Origin: Actinomycetes bacterium
GTDB lineage: Bacteria; Actinomycetota; Acidimicrobiia; Acidimicrobiales; Palsa-688
Assembly (NCBI GenBank): GCA_021808665.1
Contig: JAKBBA010000042.1
Span: forward strand, 1-28,677
DNA length: 28,677 nucleotides
Direction: 5' to 3'
Shown here in pieces: positions 7,449-16,054 of this stretch (within the stretch, counting starts at the first letter, position 1; the number at the start of each line of letters is the position of its first letter). The notes under the pieces are model-generated. The model was not told where the DNA came from. It did not search any database and was given only the letters and a program-made list of their open reading frames with translations. A program made the position numbers and the translations under genes.

Positions 7449-7748
7449 ATGTCCAGACTTGCCAACGCCTTTCCCAGCGCAATCAACGTCACCCCCAACA
7501 CCACCGGGCTGCCCGGCATCAGTGAGCTTCAGAACATAGTTGGTGCGCTGCTCACGCTCGGTTTGATCGCAGCACTCGCCGGGCTGGCCTTGTCGGCGAT
7601 CGTGTGGGCCGTCGGTAACCACAGCACTAATCCGGTTCTCGCAGGGCGCGGAAAGACAGGCGTCCTCGTGGCGTTCGTGGCCGCCGCTCCTATAGGCGGC
7701 GCTGTCGTGCTGATCAACTTCTTCGCCGGGGCGGGCGCTCAGTTATGA
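7449..7748 (+). CDS. DUF6112-like small membrane protein, probable pilin/VirB2-like
   Basis: 99 aa from ATG at 7449 with CAGGAG upstream. Two hydrophobic segments (about 32-56, LTLGLIAALAGLALSAIVWAV, and 71-92) flank a short polar loop containing GNHSTNPVLAGRGKTG. This size and layout match the DUF6112 family found beside SCO6880-like genes in actinobacterial conjugative elements. The family resembles VirB2/TrbC pilins in topology, but function is not established. The next gene starts inside its stop codon (ATGA), so the two are translationally coupled. Confidence 0.75.
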   Translation: MSRLANAFPSAINVTPNTTGLPGISELQNIVGALLTLGLIAALAGLALSAIVWAVGNHSTNPVLAGRGKTGVLVAFVAAAPIGGAVVLINFFAGAGAQL

Positions 7749-8596
7749 CCATGAGGTCGAGGAGGTTCGCGCTCGCCGCTGGCGTCGTTGGGGTGCTCGT
7801 CGTAGCCGCAGCGGTCGCGGCCGTCGGAGGGGCCGGTCACCGGCCGACCCGGACTGCTGCATCTCGAGCCCGGCCGGCACCCACCGTGCAGGTCCCCTCG
7901 CCGCCAGTCGGTCCCGCCAGTACCAGCCCGATCCCGGTCCCGGTCAGTGCGGACACGACGGTGCCAACACAGACACCGGTCCAACAGCAATACGACCAAG
8001 CCTTCGAGAAGGGCTTCTCGACTCCAAGTAACCAGGCCGAGTTGTCGCGTATCGAAGCGATCAGACTGCGCAGCCCGGCGATATCGGGAGGGTGGCCCGA
8101 CCTGCCCGCCTCGGACACGCCGGGAGGTTGGACCCGCCAGTTCGTCAGCGGCCTGCTCGACATCAACTTCGCAACCCAAAGCCGGGCTGCGCTCGGCGCG
8201 TGGCTCGTCGCCGAGGAAGCCCCCGATCTGATGCCGGGAGTTCCACCCGCCGCCCGCTACGGCGGGCTTTACGCCACCGTGCTGGACCCTGCCATCACCG
8301 GCCAGCCTTCGCCGATCCCCTCCGACGCTGTCTGGCAGGCTGACGCTGCCGGAGGTGTGCGCTGGACGGCCAGTGACCTGCTCGTGGGGCCCGACCCGCA
8401 GTGGCAGTCGATGATCGACGCCGGCTGGCAGCCGACCGACCTTCGAGGTGGGGTCGAGGACGTGTCCGGAGTGCTGGCAGTCACCGAAGGGTCCACTACG
8501 ACGAGCCATCCCTTCTCCGCCGTATTACAGGTCGGCTCCGCACGCTGGCACGACGGGTATGGGTCGGTCCTGCTCGCCGGCTGGAAGGAGTCCTGA
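7745..8596 (+). CDS. Membrane-anchored VirB8/TcpC-like conjugation protein
   Basis: 283 aa. ATG at 7745 overlaps the upstream stop; a second ATG at 7751 is also possible. Residues 4-30 are basic then strongly hydrophobic (signal anchor), followed by a Pro/Thr/Ser-rich linker (about 32-75). The rest is a soluble extracellular domain (about 80-283) containing TRQFVSGLLDINFATQSRAAL. Anchor, linker and compact NTF2-like domain are the layout of VirB8/TcpC assembly proteins; sequence motifs alone do not prove it. Conserved position between pilin-like and channel genes supports the assignment. Confidence 0.6.
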   Translation: MTMRSRRFALAAGVVGVLVVAAAVAAVGGAGHRPTRTAASRARPAPTVQVPSPPVGPASTSPIPVPVSADTTVPTQTPVQQQYDQAFEKGFSTPSNQAELSRIEAIRLRSPAISGGWPDLPASDTPGGWTRQFVSGLLDINFATQSRAALGAWLVAEEAPDLMPGVPPAARYGGLYATVLDPAITGQPSPIPSDAVWQADAAGGVRWTASDLLVGPDPQWQSMIDAGWQPTDLRGGVEDVSGVLAVTEGSTTTSHPFSAVLQVGSARWHDGYGSVLLAGWKES

Positions 8597-8597
8597 C

Positions 8598-10001
8598 GTG
8601 TCGTGCTCGGTGCTCGACCCCCTCAGCTACGCGACCTGCGCCGGCAGTGTCGCCCAAAGCGTGGCCGGCGACGCGTTCGACAGCATCGCCAAGTCGTGCG
8701 GGAACGCTGCGCAGTCGGCGACGCAGTGGCTTTGGACGCAGATCAACAGCGCCACCGCCATCCAAGTCGGAGGCCAAGGATTCTCGACCGTCGTGGCGAT
8801 CGTCGCGGCCATCGCCGGCACGGTCGCCGTCGCTCTGTTCGCGGTGCAGATCATCCAAAGCGTCCTGCGCCGGGAGCCGGGCGGCCTCGGACGGGCCTTC
8901 AAAGGCCTGCTCGTAGCCTTCATCGCAGGCGGCGTCGCCGTCGCGATCCTCAACTCCATTCTCGCTGCCACCGACGCCCTCTCCAACGGGATCGTGCAGA
9001 CCGCCGTGGGGACCAGCCAGGCCGGGCTGGGACAGCTCGTCCTTGGCTCCACCGCCGCTGCCGCGCTCACAGGTATGATCTCCGGGCCGGGCGGAGCTGC
9101 CGGGGTGCTGCTACTCGCGTTGGCGATCCTCGCCGCAGTAGTGATCGTGTACCTGGCCCTCGTCGTACGCAAAGTCCTGATCGTAGTAACCGCCGCCTTC
9201 GCTCCCCTCGCGTTCGCTGGGAGTCTCGCTGACATCACCGTCGCCTGGACGAGACGGTGGATCGAGTTCACCCTCGCCCTCGTGTTCTCCAAGCTCGTCC
9301 TCGTGCTCATCTTCGTGATCGGCTACTTCATGCTGATAAAAGGTGTGGGCCAAGCCGGGTCCGGCGTCACACAGGAGATAACCCAGATCATCTCCGGGGT
9401 CATCGTGCTCGCCCTCGCCGGTTTCGCACCTTGGTTAGCGCTCAAAGTCGTGCACTTCACCGGCGAGCACGCAGGTCAACTTCACGCCCTCGGCGCGACC
9501 GCAGTCGGCGGGGCCGCCTCCGCTGCGAGGATGGGACAAAAAGCAGCTCCGGTGCTTCGCGCGTCGGGCGTGGCCTCCCCCACCAGCGCCGCAGGTGGCG
9601 CCGGCAGCACCTCGGGCGGTAGCGCCGGGAGTTTCGCCATGCCCACGTCGAATCCCGCTGGACCAGCCACCGCAACCGGTGCCGGGCCCGGTGCCGGGCC
9701 TTCTGCTGGTCCCGCCGCTGGGCCATCAGCTGGGTCGGGCGGGGACAGTCCCGACGGGAGTAGTCCCGCTGGGAGCGGGTCGGGCGGAATCCCCCGGCCG
9801 TCGGTAAGCCCCGGCCCTGCCGGCAGCGCTGGGGGTAATGGCGGTGGTGCTGGCCGAGGCAACCCCGTCGGGGTGGGCGCCGCCGGCTCCGGGTTCCCTG
9901 CAGCGGCAGCCACTCGGGCGCCTGGGCTGCCCGTACCGCCGAGCGCTGTACCCGTGGGCGCTGCGGGTGGTGCTGCGAGCGCGGGAGCGGCCGTCCCGTG
10001 A
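8598..10001 (+). CDS. VirB6/TrbL-like polytopic channel protein (SCO6881-type)
   Basis: 467 aa from GTG at 8598, set by GGAAGGAG at 8583-8590; the frame open from 8448 overlaps the previous gene and is rejected. At least five hydrophobic blocks follow, including FSTVVAIVAAIAGTVAVALF, LLVAFIAGGVAVAILNSIL, LLLALAILAAVVIVYLALVV and LALVFSKLVLVLIFVIGYFM. The final 130 residues are a low-complexity tail with repeats of the type GAGPGAGPSAGPAAGPSAG. This matches VirB6/TrbL family inner-membrane channel components of type IV secretion, which in actinobacteria often have long disordered tails. The next mini-ORF starts in its stop codon. Confidence 0.82.
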   Translation: MSCSVLDPLSYATCAGSVAQSVAGDAFDSIAKSCGNAAQSATQWLWTQINSATAIQVGGQGFSTVVAIVAAIAGTVAVALFAVQIIQSVLRREPGGLGRAFKGLLVAFIAGGVAVAILNSILAATDALSNGIVQTAVGTSQAGLGQLVLGSTAAAALTGMISGPGGAAGVLLLALAILAAVVIVYLALVVRKVLIVVTAAFAPLAFAGSLADITVAWTRRWIEFTLALVFSKLVLVLIFVIGYFMLIKGVGQAGSGVTQEITQIISGVIVLALAGFAPWLALKVVHFTGEHAGQLHALGATAVGGAASAARMGQKAAPVLRASGVASPTSAAGGAGSTSGGSAGSFAMPTSNPAGPATATGAGPGAGPSAGPAAGPSAGSGGDSPDGSSPAGSGSGGIPRPSVSPGPAGSAGGNGGGAGRGNPVGVGAAGSGFPAAAATRAPGLPVPPSAVPVGAAGGAASAGAAVP

Positions 10002-10144
10002 GCCCGGCTAACAGCAAACGACGCGACGTCACCGACGTCGACTCGGCCGCTAGCTCAGGTGGACCGACAGGATCCGGCTGCACGAGCCGAGACAGCGCAG
10101 ACAGCGACATGGCAACTCGATTAGCAAGGAGAACTTCGTCGTGA
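9998..10144 (+). CDS. Mini-ORF bridging the VirB6-like and SCO6880-like genes
   Basis: 48 codons from GTG at 9998. The start overlaps the VirB6-like stop as GTGA, and its own TGA (10142-10144) overlaps the GTG start of the SCO6880-like gene (10141) also as GTGA. It is hydrophilic and Ser/Asp/Arg-rich (VSPANSKRRDVTDVDS...), with no domain. The same bases hold the AAGGAG ribosome site of the downstream gene (about 10125-10130). The double overlap argues for continuous translation across the operon. The product itself may or may not matter. Confidence 0.45.
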   Translation: MSPANSKRRDVTDVDSAASSGGPTGSGCTSRDSADSDMATRLARRTSS

Positions 10145-11583
10145 CTACCAACACGCCATCGGCTGTGCGCTTCGCGCGTCGCTCGACCCGGGGCTTGCTT
10201 CTCGGCTTCTCGACGCCGAGAGTCGCCGTGTTCGCCGCCGCCGCAGTCGTCGCCGTCTTAGCTCTCTTCGCAGGCGGGCTCGTCGGGTTCGTCGTTACCA
10301 GCGTGGTCTGGGCCCCGCTCGCAGCGTCCGGCGTTGTTCGGATAGCGGGACGTCCAGCGATCGAATGGTCCGCGACGGCGTTGCACTACGGGGCCCGCAA
10401 AGCGACGGGCCAGCTCGAGTTCCGATCCCGGCCGACCCGCCCGCGTCCCGCCGGGACCCTGGCCCTTCCCGGCGACGCCGCCTCGCTTCGCCTGCACGTC
10501 GACGAGGTGACCGGTGCGGCGATGATCCACGACCCGCACCGCCAAACTCTCACCGCCGTCCTGCCCGTCAGCCACCCTGCGTTCGCCCTGCTCGACGACG
10601 CCGACCGGGCCGGTCGCGTCGGGCGGTGGGGAAGAGTCCTCGCCGGCCTGGCGGCCTCCGGTACGTGCGCGGCGATCCAGGTTCTCGAAGCGACCGTGCC
10701 GGACCCGGCCCGGGGGCAGCGGGAATGGTGGGCCGAGCACGGCGTCCACGACGGCGGGTGGGCCGACACTCAATATCGTTGCCTGCTCGACCAGGTGTCG
10801 CTCGACTCGTCAACGCATCGCAACACCATCAGCCTGTCGCTGGACATGCGCGCCGCCGCCCGGGCGATACGAGCCGCCGGTCGAGGCCTGCGGGGAGGGG
10901 CTGCTGTCCTTCGAGCCGACATGGCGAGCCTCACCGACGGGCTGCGCGCCGCGGGGCTGCGCCCGGGACAGTGGATGCCCGAAGCCGACCTCGCCGCCGT
11001 CGTACGCCACGCTTTCGACCCTGCCGTCGCTCTCGACGCCCGCAGCGACCCAGCAGCCAACCTCGACCGGGCAGGGCCGATGGCGGTCTCGGAATCGTGG
11101 GACCGGCTGCGACACGAGACCGGCTGGTCGCAGGTGCTGTGGATATCCGAGTGGCCGCGGATCTCGGTTCCCGCAGACTTCCTGCACCCGATCGTCTTCG
11201 CTCCTGGAGTGCGACGAACGCTGTGCCTGCTAGCCCGCCCGCTGCCCACCAGCTCCGCCTTGCGCCAGATACGCCGGGAAAAGACCGAGGCGGTCTCGGA
11301 CTCCGCTCAAAAGGCGAGGATCGGCCAGCTCGCTGACCTCTCCGACAGCGTCGAATACGAAGACCTCCTCGCCAGGGAACGTTCGATCATCTCCGGGCAC
11401 ACCGACGTGGCGTTCAGTGGTTTCGTCACCGTCACCGCGCCAACGCCGGAAGCTCTCGAAGCCGGGTGCGCCACGATCATCCGTGCCGCCGGTCAGGCCG
11501 CCTGCGAGGTTCGCCCCCTCTACGGCCAGCAGATGCAAGGTTTCGTCGCCGCGGCGCTACCGCTCGCCAGGACGACACTGTGA
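10141..11583 (+). CDS. SCO6880-family conjugation protein (PrgI/VirB3-like membrane anchor with cytosolic domain)
   Basis: 480 aa from GTG at 10141 with AAGGAG upstream. The N-terminus has two adjacent hydrophobic segments (about 28-63: VAVFAAAAVVAVLALFAGGLVGFVV and VWAPLAASGVV), as in VirB3/PrgI proteins. The remaining 400 residues are cytosolic and match the SCO6880 family, including AAMIHDPHRQTLTAVLPVSHPAF, EWPRISVPADFLHPIVF and RREKTEAVSD. Members occur directly before a VirB4-like ATPase in actinobacterial integrative conjugative elements and are thought to correspond to the N-terminal part of VirB4/TraC-type assemblies. The next gene starts in the stop codon (GTGA). Confidence 0.85.
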   Translation: MTTNTPSAVRFARRSTRGLLLGFSTPRVAVFAAAAVVAVLALFAGGLVGFVVTSVVWAPLAASGVVRIAGRPAIEWSATALHYGARKATGQLEFRSRPTRPRPAGTLALPGDAASLRLHVDEVTGAAMIHDPHRQTLTAVLPVSHPAFALLDDADRAGRVGRWGRVLAGLAASGTCAAIQVLEATVPDPARGQREWWAEHGVHDGGWADTQYRCLLDQVSLDSSTHRNTISLSLDMRAAARAIRAAGRGLRGGAAVLRADMASLTDGLRAAGLRPGQWMPEADLAAVVRHAFDPAVALDARSDPAANLDRAGPMAVSESWDRLRHETGWSQVLWISEWPRISVPADFLHPIVFAPGVRRTLCLLARPLPTSSALRQIRREKTEAVSDSAQKARIGQLADLSDSVEYEDLLARERSIISGHTDVAFSGFVTVTAPTPEALEAGCATIIRAAGQAACEVRPLYGQQMQGFVAAALPLARTTL

Positions 11584-13331
11584 GACTCCGCCAACCCAAA
11601 CCGTCCGCAAGCGTCGACGGCGACGGTGCCGACCGACAAAAGGCAGGCGAAACCCTTGTCACGTCTGACAGCCACGCCGGTCCCTCCGGGCCTGCCAGGC
11701 GGCTACTAGCCCGCCTGGGTGCCGCAAAGTCCGTTCGGTCGGGCCGCCCCGACAGCCACAGAGCCAACGCTACGCCGGGTGGTGGTGCTTGGCTTTCGGG
11801 CCTGGCCGCCGGCAGCAACGAACGGGTGTACGGGGTGGGCGGCTGGGCGGCCCCCGGCGCTCGCCGCCGCCAAGCCCGCTCCGCCCGCCAAGTCGAGGCC
11901 CACCACCGCCGCCAACTCATGGCCGCGCGCAAAGCCGAGCTGGAAGCGCAACGCCAAGAATCGCGCGAAAAACCGTTCCTGCCGCCCGGAGGCGAGAAAG
12001 GCCCGGCAGCCGGCCGCTCCTACCGGCGGCTACGAGTCCCCGCCCACAGAGCCACCTCGGAGGTCCTCTCCGGCGCCTACCCGTTCCTCGCCGAAGAAGG
12101 GCTCGGCACCGCGGGCATGCTCATAGGCCAAGACGCGTGGTCCGGAGCGGCGTTCTGCTTCGACCCGTGGGAGCTGTACCGCCAAGGAGTGCTCACCAAC
12201 CCCAACATCTCCCTCGCAGGCCAGATCGGACGCGGTAAGTCCACCCTCGCTAAATCCCTAGCCGCGCGCTGCGTCGCCTTCGGAAAGCGGGTGTACGTCC
12301 CAGGCGACCCGAAAGGCGAATGGAGCGTCGTCGCCCGCTCCCTCGGCGGCACAGCCATCCAACTCGGCGTCGGAAACACCAACCGCCTCAACCCCCTCGA
12401 CGAAGGACCACGACCCGCCGGAGTCGACGACGCAGCCTGGCAAGCCCAAGTCGCAGCCCGCCGCACCGGCCTGCTCGCCGCTCTCGGCGAGTCCACCATC
12501 GGCAGACCATTGGGCCCGACGGAGCGCTCCGCTCTCGACGCCGCCCTTGAAGACGCCCAAACGCGGGCGCGAACACCGATCCTGCCCTTCGTAGTCGAAG
12601 GCCTCCTCGACCCGCGGAAACCGTCTATCGGCTCCAGCCTCGAACAGCTAAGAGCAGACGGGCGAGACGTCGGCCACGCGCTCGCCAGGCTCGTACGCGG
12701 CGACCTGGGCGGCCTCTTCGACGGCCCTTCCACCGTCACCTTCGACCCAGCCGTGGCAATGCTGACCCTCGACCTGTCCGCCATCTCCGCCTCCGACACC
12801 CTCATCGGCCTCGTCATGACCTGCGCGTCCACCTGGATGGAAGCCGCCCTAGCCGACCCCGCCGGCGGCCAGCGCCTCGTCGTCTACGACGAAGCGTGGA
12901 GACTCCTAGCCCAACCAGCCCTCCTCGCCCGCATGCAAGCCCAATGGAAACTCTCCCGGGCCTGGGGACTCGCCAACCTCATGATCGTCCACCGCCTCTC
13001 CGACCTCGACGCAGTAGGCGACAGCGGATCGCAATCACGAGGCCTAGCCCAAGGCCTCCTCGGCGACACCGCCACCTGAATCCTCTACAACGAACCCTTC
13101 GACGAAGCCCAAGCCGCCGGGAAACTCCTCGGACTCACCGACATCGAAGTCGCCCAACTCCCCGAACTCGCCAAAGGCGAAGGACTCTGGCGGGTAAACG
13201 AACGCGCCTTCGTCGTACGCCACCTCTGCACCCCCAACGAGCTCGCAGCATTCGACACCGACAGCCGAATGAAACCAAAAGGTGACGGGTTCCCGGGATT
13301 TCCGACGGATTCTGCGGGAACCCGAGAGTAG
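11580..13331 (+). pseudogene. VirB4/TraC-like conjugation ATPase interrupted by an in-frame TGA
   Basis: GTG at 11580 overlaps the upstream stop. After a disordered, Arg-rich N-terminus come GQIGRGKST (Walker A, about residues 214-222), YVPGDPKGEW and LVVYDEAW (Walker B, about 433-440). These are the motifs of VirB4/TraC hexameric ATPases that power DNA transfer and channel assembly. TGA at 13077-13079 follows GLLGDTAT. In the same frame the sequence continues ILYNEPFDEAQAAGKLLGLTD to FDTDSRM, the normal family C-terminus, and stops at 13329-13331. In relatives this position is usually Arg, as in xTRxxY, so CGA to TGA is the simplest lesion. About 83 codons are lost from the reading product. 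Both halves have the same codon bias, so decay is recent or the stop is a sequence error. Confidence 0.8.
13286..13324. terminator. Hairpin at the end of the transfer operon
   Basis: CGGGTTCCCG (13286-13295) pairs perfectly with CGGGAACCCG (13315-13324) across a 19-nt loop, spanning the last codons before the VirB4-like gene's final stop at 13329. No T-run follows. It may act as a terminator or mark the right edge of the conjugative segment, since gene order and composition change beyond it. Confidence 0.5.
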
Positions 13332-13783
13332 GTGCCACTCGGCAGCGAAGCGGGCTGACGTGCTCCTGAGCCAGGTGCGGTGCCGCCAGAGCTAAACGCG
13401 AACAACCGTAAGCCGGGCCTTGATACCACCAGGACGGCACCTCTGGGACGGACCGGGTGGTCGTGCTTTTTGCGCGTTCTGGAGCATGGGGAAACAGCGC
13501 CGGGCGGACACAGAACACCGGTTCGGCGCTTGCTCAGGGCCGTGGTATCTCGCCTCCGCGCCGTCGTTCTGCGCCCGAATCGGACGGGGTCCTCGACCAT
13601 TCGGAGCTTCGGCGCACCCAGCCGTGAACGAGAGCACACCGACGCCTCAGGGTGAGGGCACGACCTTCGAACTCCGCTACGGCGCAGGTCTAACGCTCGT
13701 CAGCCGGAGGCTACCCGGCCGGGCCTCGGTCGGAACGACAACCGGTGGGATCTGGATGCGATCGCTGCTACCCTACCAGACGG
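13332..13783. other. Intergenic region, no convincing gene
   Basis: 452 bp between the transfer operon and the AAA fragment. Overlapping open frames exist on both strands, but none shows domain content or a good start. A GGTGCCG...CGGCACC inverted pair (about 13377-13441) faintly resembles the ends of the 77-bp repeats farther right, but its interior does not align. I saw no tRNA-like end or obvious attachment repeat here. Confidence 0.4.
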
Positions 13784-14047
13784 ATGCTAACGCTCCTACG
13801 TCTTCGAAACTTCAGGCGCTTCGAGGAACATGAGCTTCCACTAACCGGGCGCACCGTCATCGTTGGAGCCAACAATGCGGGGAAGTCGACAATCGTTGAA
13901 GCTCTACGTCTCATCTCCTTTGTGGCCAATCGCTATCGATCGCTTACCTTCCAAGGCATTCCAGATTGGCTAAGAGACCCCGATGGCAACATTGGAGTCC
14001 GACCGTCGCTGGGGATGTTCCCCCCTCCCCGCGTCATCAGCACATAA
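13784..14047 (+). pseudogene. Truncated RecF/OLD-type AAA ATPase, N-terminal fragment
   Basis: 87 aa from ATG at 13784 (MLTLLRLRNFRRFEEHELPL). It contains the start of an SMC/RecF/OLD-like ATPase: the FRNF-like strand, then VIVGANNAGKSTIVEALRLIS, a complete Walker A. After about residue 75 the sequence (GMFPPPRVIST) no longer fits the family, and a TAA at 14045-14047 ends it. The Walker B, signature and D-loop parts, normally 250 or more residues further, are missing. A perfect 18-bp palindrome begins at the next base. The fragment is best read as the remnant of a longer ATPase, possibly of an anti-phage system, cut by a deletion or by an assembly join. Confidence 0.75.
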
Positions 14048-14065
14048 CGCTAGCTATAGCTAGCG
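14048..14065. repeat. Perfect 18-bp palindrome CGCTAGCTATAGCTAGCG
   Basis: The sequence equals its own reverse complement over 18 bp and starts directly after the stop of the truncated ATPase. Just upstream GGGGA and TCCCC form a second small hairpin (14011-14023). Its place at the breakpoint suggests a recombination scar, a terminator-like element, or an artificial join in the assembly. Confidence 0.85.
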
Positions 14066-14124
14066 GCGCGGCTTCCCACCGACCCCCGGGCACCTCCCCA
14101 TGACGCGGAGAGGAGTCCCCCAGT

Positions 14125-15699
14125 ATGCTACGCTCGAACGCGGAGGCGAACGTGGGCGTCTACTTCAGTCTCTCCTCGATGAATGCCCTCGCCTACCTGA
14201 CCGCCCGGACCCCTGTACGGCCTCGGATGACCAGGGCCGACCTCCGCAACTTTCTCGACGGGTTGGAGTACTACGACGCCGGCCACCAACGGTTGATCTC
14301 CAGTTCGCCGGAGTTCGTCCTGAAGTTCCAGCGCGCCGCCGGACAGGCCCGAAGACAACTCCCCCCCACTGACTTCGCGCACGATGACGTACGCACGCTT
14401 GACCCCGACGTCCTCACGACGGCCCTCGAACCCCTGCGTAGTCTGTTCCACCGATACGCGGCCTTTGTTCTACCAGTGGGTGGCGAACGCTATCGCCACG
14501 CACTCGAGAGGTTTGCCAGGGAGACTGCCATGGCCCCGGGTCACGGAATACTGGTCCTGATTCCGGATATCTACGACGAACGCAGCTTCGGGGTGCTAGA
14601 GCCGAACGATGGCACAGCACAGGCCGTGCGCGAGGTAGATCGCTGGCCGGGAGCCGTATTCGTGCTCCGCTCAGGTTCTTCTGCTTTCGCGCCACTCGAT
14701 GAGGCCTACGGTGTGGTGTCGCAGCTGTCGGGTGTATTCAGCCGAAAGGCCGACGAGCCAGATGTCCTCGCCGCTGCCGATCGGATCATCGACGGTGTGC
14801 GAGAACGCCGTGCCGAGCGAACCCCGCGCAGGCGAATCCTTCACCTTAGCGACCTCCACTTCGGCACCGACCGGAGCGCACAGACACAGGTCTTCCTGCA
14901 GGCCAATGTCCGCGAGCTGGTGCCTACCATCGATCATCTAGTCATCACCGGCGACCTATTCGATCATCCGAAGAAGCGGCACGCCCAGGCGTTCAAGAAC
15001 TTCTCTGATCAGCTCCGGCTCTTGGGCTTTGAGCGGAGCATTGTGGTACCGGAAAACCATGACCAACGATTCTTTGGCAACTCGCTGCTGGGATTCGGTA
15101 AGCGCCTACGGCAAGTGGCCGACCTGGAATGGAGTTCCTTATTCGTTGACGAAGCCCGCCATCTGCTCTTCATCTGCTTCGATTCTGCCCGAACCGGCAA
15201 TCTCGCGCGGGGCACCGTCGACGGCGAGCAGCTGCTGAAGGTGGCGACGGACCTCGATGTTGAGGACCGTGATGGGCGCTTCGACGGCTGGCTACGGATT
15301 GCCCTGGTGCATCATCATCCGTACCCCTATGAATCCGATAACTATCGAGAGCGCCCGATCATTGATCCTCAAAGTTGGATTGGGCGTGAAGAGTTCGTCG
15401 GCATGGATCAAGCCGAGAACTTCCTGACCTGGTGTGCCGCACGGGGAGTTTCCCTAATTCTGCATGGCCACAAACATCTGCCACGCCTCATCATCGATAA
15501 AATAGAAACGCAGGATGGCTACGCGGGGATCACAACGGCCGCCTGCGGCAGCTCACTCGGCGCCAACAACAGTCAGATGTCCTTCAATATCGTGGAATGG
15601 AGCCCGGTGTCGAAATCATGGTCTGTCGACTTCAAGCTCGACCGTGGCGATGGTCAGGGTTTTCGGTCCGCGTATATCCAAGCCCAGAGTGTTCTCTGA
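14125..15699 (+). CDS. Calcineurin-like metallophosphoesterase with an unknown N-terminal domain
   Basis: 524 aa from ATG at 14125 with AGAGGAG upstream. Residues 1-235 form a region I do not recognise (GILVLIPDIYDERSFGVLEP inside). Residues 237-520 are a metallophosphoesterase: HLSDLHFG (240-247), ITGDLFDH (274-281), PENHD (309-313), LVHHHPY (394-400) and GHKHLP (448-453), supplying the dinuclear metal ligands. The usual PGNHD has Glu for Gly here; Asn and His are kept, so metal binding may persist. The family includes phosphodiesterases and nucleases. GC content and codon choice look less biased than in the transfer genes, suggesting separate acquisition. Next to an ATPase remnant, a defence-type role is a fair guess, not shown. 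Confidence 0.8.
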   Translation: MLRSNAEANVGVYFSLSSMNALAYLTARTPVRPRMTRADLRNFLDGLEYYDAGHQRLISSSPEFVLKFQRAAGQARRQLPPTDFAHDDVRTLDPDVLTTALEPLRSLFHRYAAFVLPVGGERYRHALERFARETAMAPGHGILVLIPDIYDERSFGVLEPNDGTAQAVREVDRWPGAVFVLRSGSSAFAPLDEAYGVVSQLSGVFSRKADEPDVLAAADRIIDGVRERRAERTPRRRILHLSDLHFGTDRSAQTQVFLQANVRELVPTIDHLVITGDLFDHPKKRHAQAFKNFSDQLRLLGFERSIVVPENHDQRFFGNSLLGFGKRLRQVADLEWSSLFVDEARHLLFICFDSARTGNLARGTVDGEQLLKVATDLDVEDRDGRFDGWLRIALVHHHPYPYESDNYRERPIIDPQSWIGREEFVGMDQAENFLTWCAARGVSLILHGHKHLPRLIIDKIETQDGYAGITTAACGSSLGANNSQMSFNIVEWSPVSKSWSVDFKLDRGDGQGFRSAYIQAQSVL

Positions 15700-15952
15700 A
15701 CGCTCCACACGGAGCCGTTCCTCCTGGCTAATCCGAAGGCGTGTGGAGGATAAGTGATTCGAAGTGCTGGTAGCCGTCGGGTGGAGAGTCGTGGCGGTGG
15801 AGAGAACGTGATCGAGGGAGCCGCACGGAGCGGTCATACGTTCAGCTTGGAGGCGTAAGGCGGCGATGCGCTCTTGGACGATTTGCGTCCAGCCTCGGGT
15901 GGCGGTACACCGTCCAGAGCGTCCCCGTCCGCCCGCCGCACCCCTCCGCGAT
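15700..15952. other. Intergenic, no gene seen
   Basis: No convincing coding frame lies between the phosphoesterase gene and the first 77-bp repeat. A minus-strand open frame (15616-15987) overlaps the phosphoesterase end and has no recognisable domain. Confidence 0.45.
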
Positions 15953-16029
15953 GTGCCGATCGGGGATACGCCAGAACGAGCGCCCAATAATCCATTCCAG
16001 GTCCCGATCCACTCAGCGCAGATCGGAAC
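15953..16029 (+). repeat. 77-bp repeat, copy 1
   Basis: Starts GTGCCGAT and ends AGCGCAGATCGGAAC, so the ends are partly inverted (CCGAT/ATCGG). CAGAACG lies at position 20. It has the same length as the copies at 20385 and 23626 and by my hand count about 49 of 77 identical positions to the former, without gaps. It lies 25 bp from the vapC end. Confidence 0.75.
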
Positions 16030-16054
16030 GTAGGGGCCCCCGGATGGGGGTTTG

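Noticed and set aside
9482..9913. Gly/Pro-rich minus-strand open frame opposite the VirB6-like tail
   Set aside because: It is the mirror of a repetitive coding tail; long antisense frames are expected in such GC-rich sequence.
13377..13441. Possible seventh copy of the 77-bp repeat
   Set aside because: Only the outer GGTGCCG/CGGCACC pair matches; CAKAACG and the right-end motif are missing at the right distances.
13085..13639. 184-aa minus-strand open frame
   Set aside because: It overlaps the C-terminal part of the VirB4-like gene and shows only basic low-complexity sequence.
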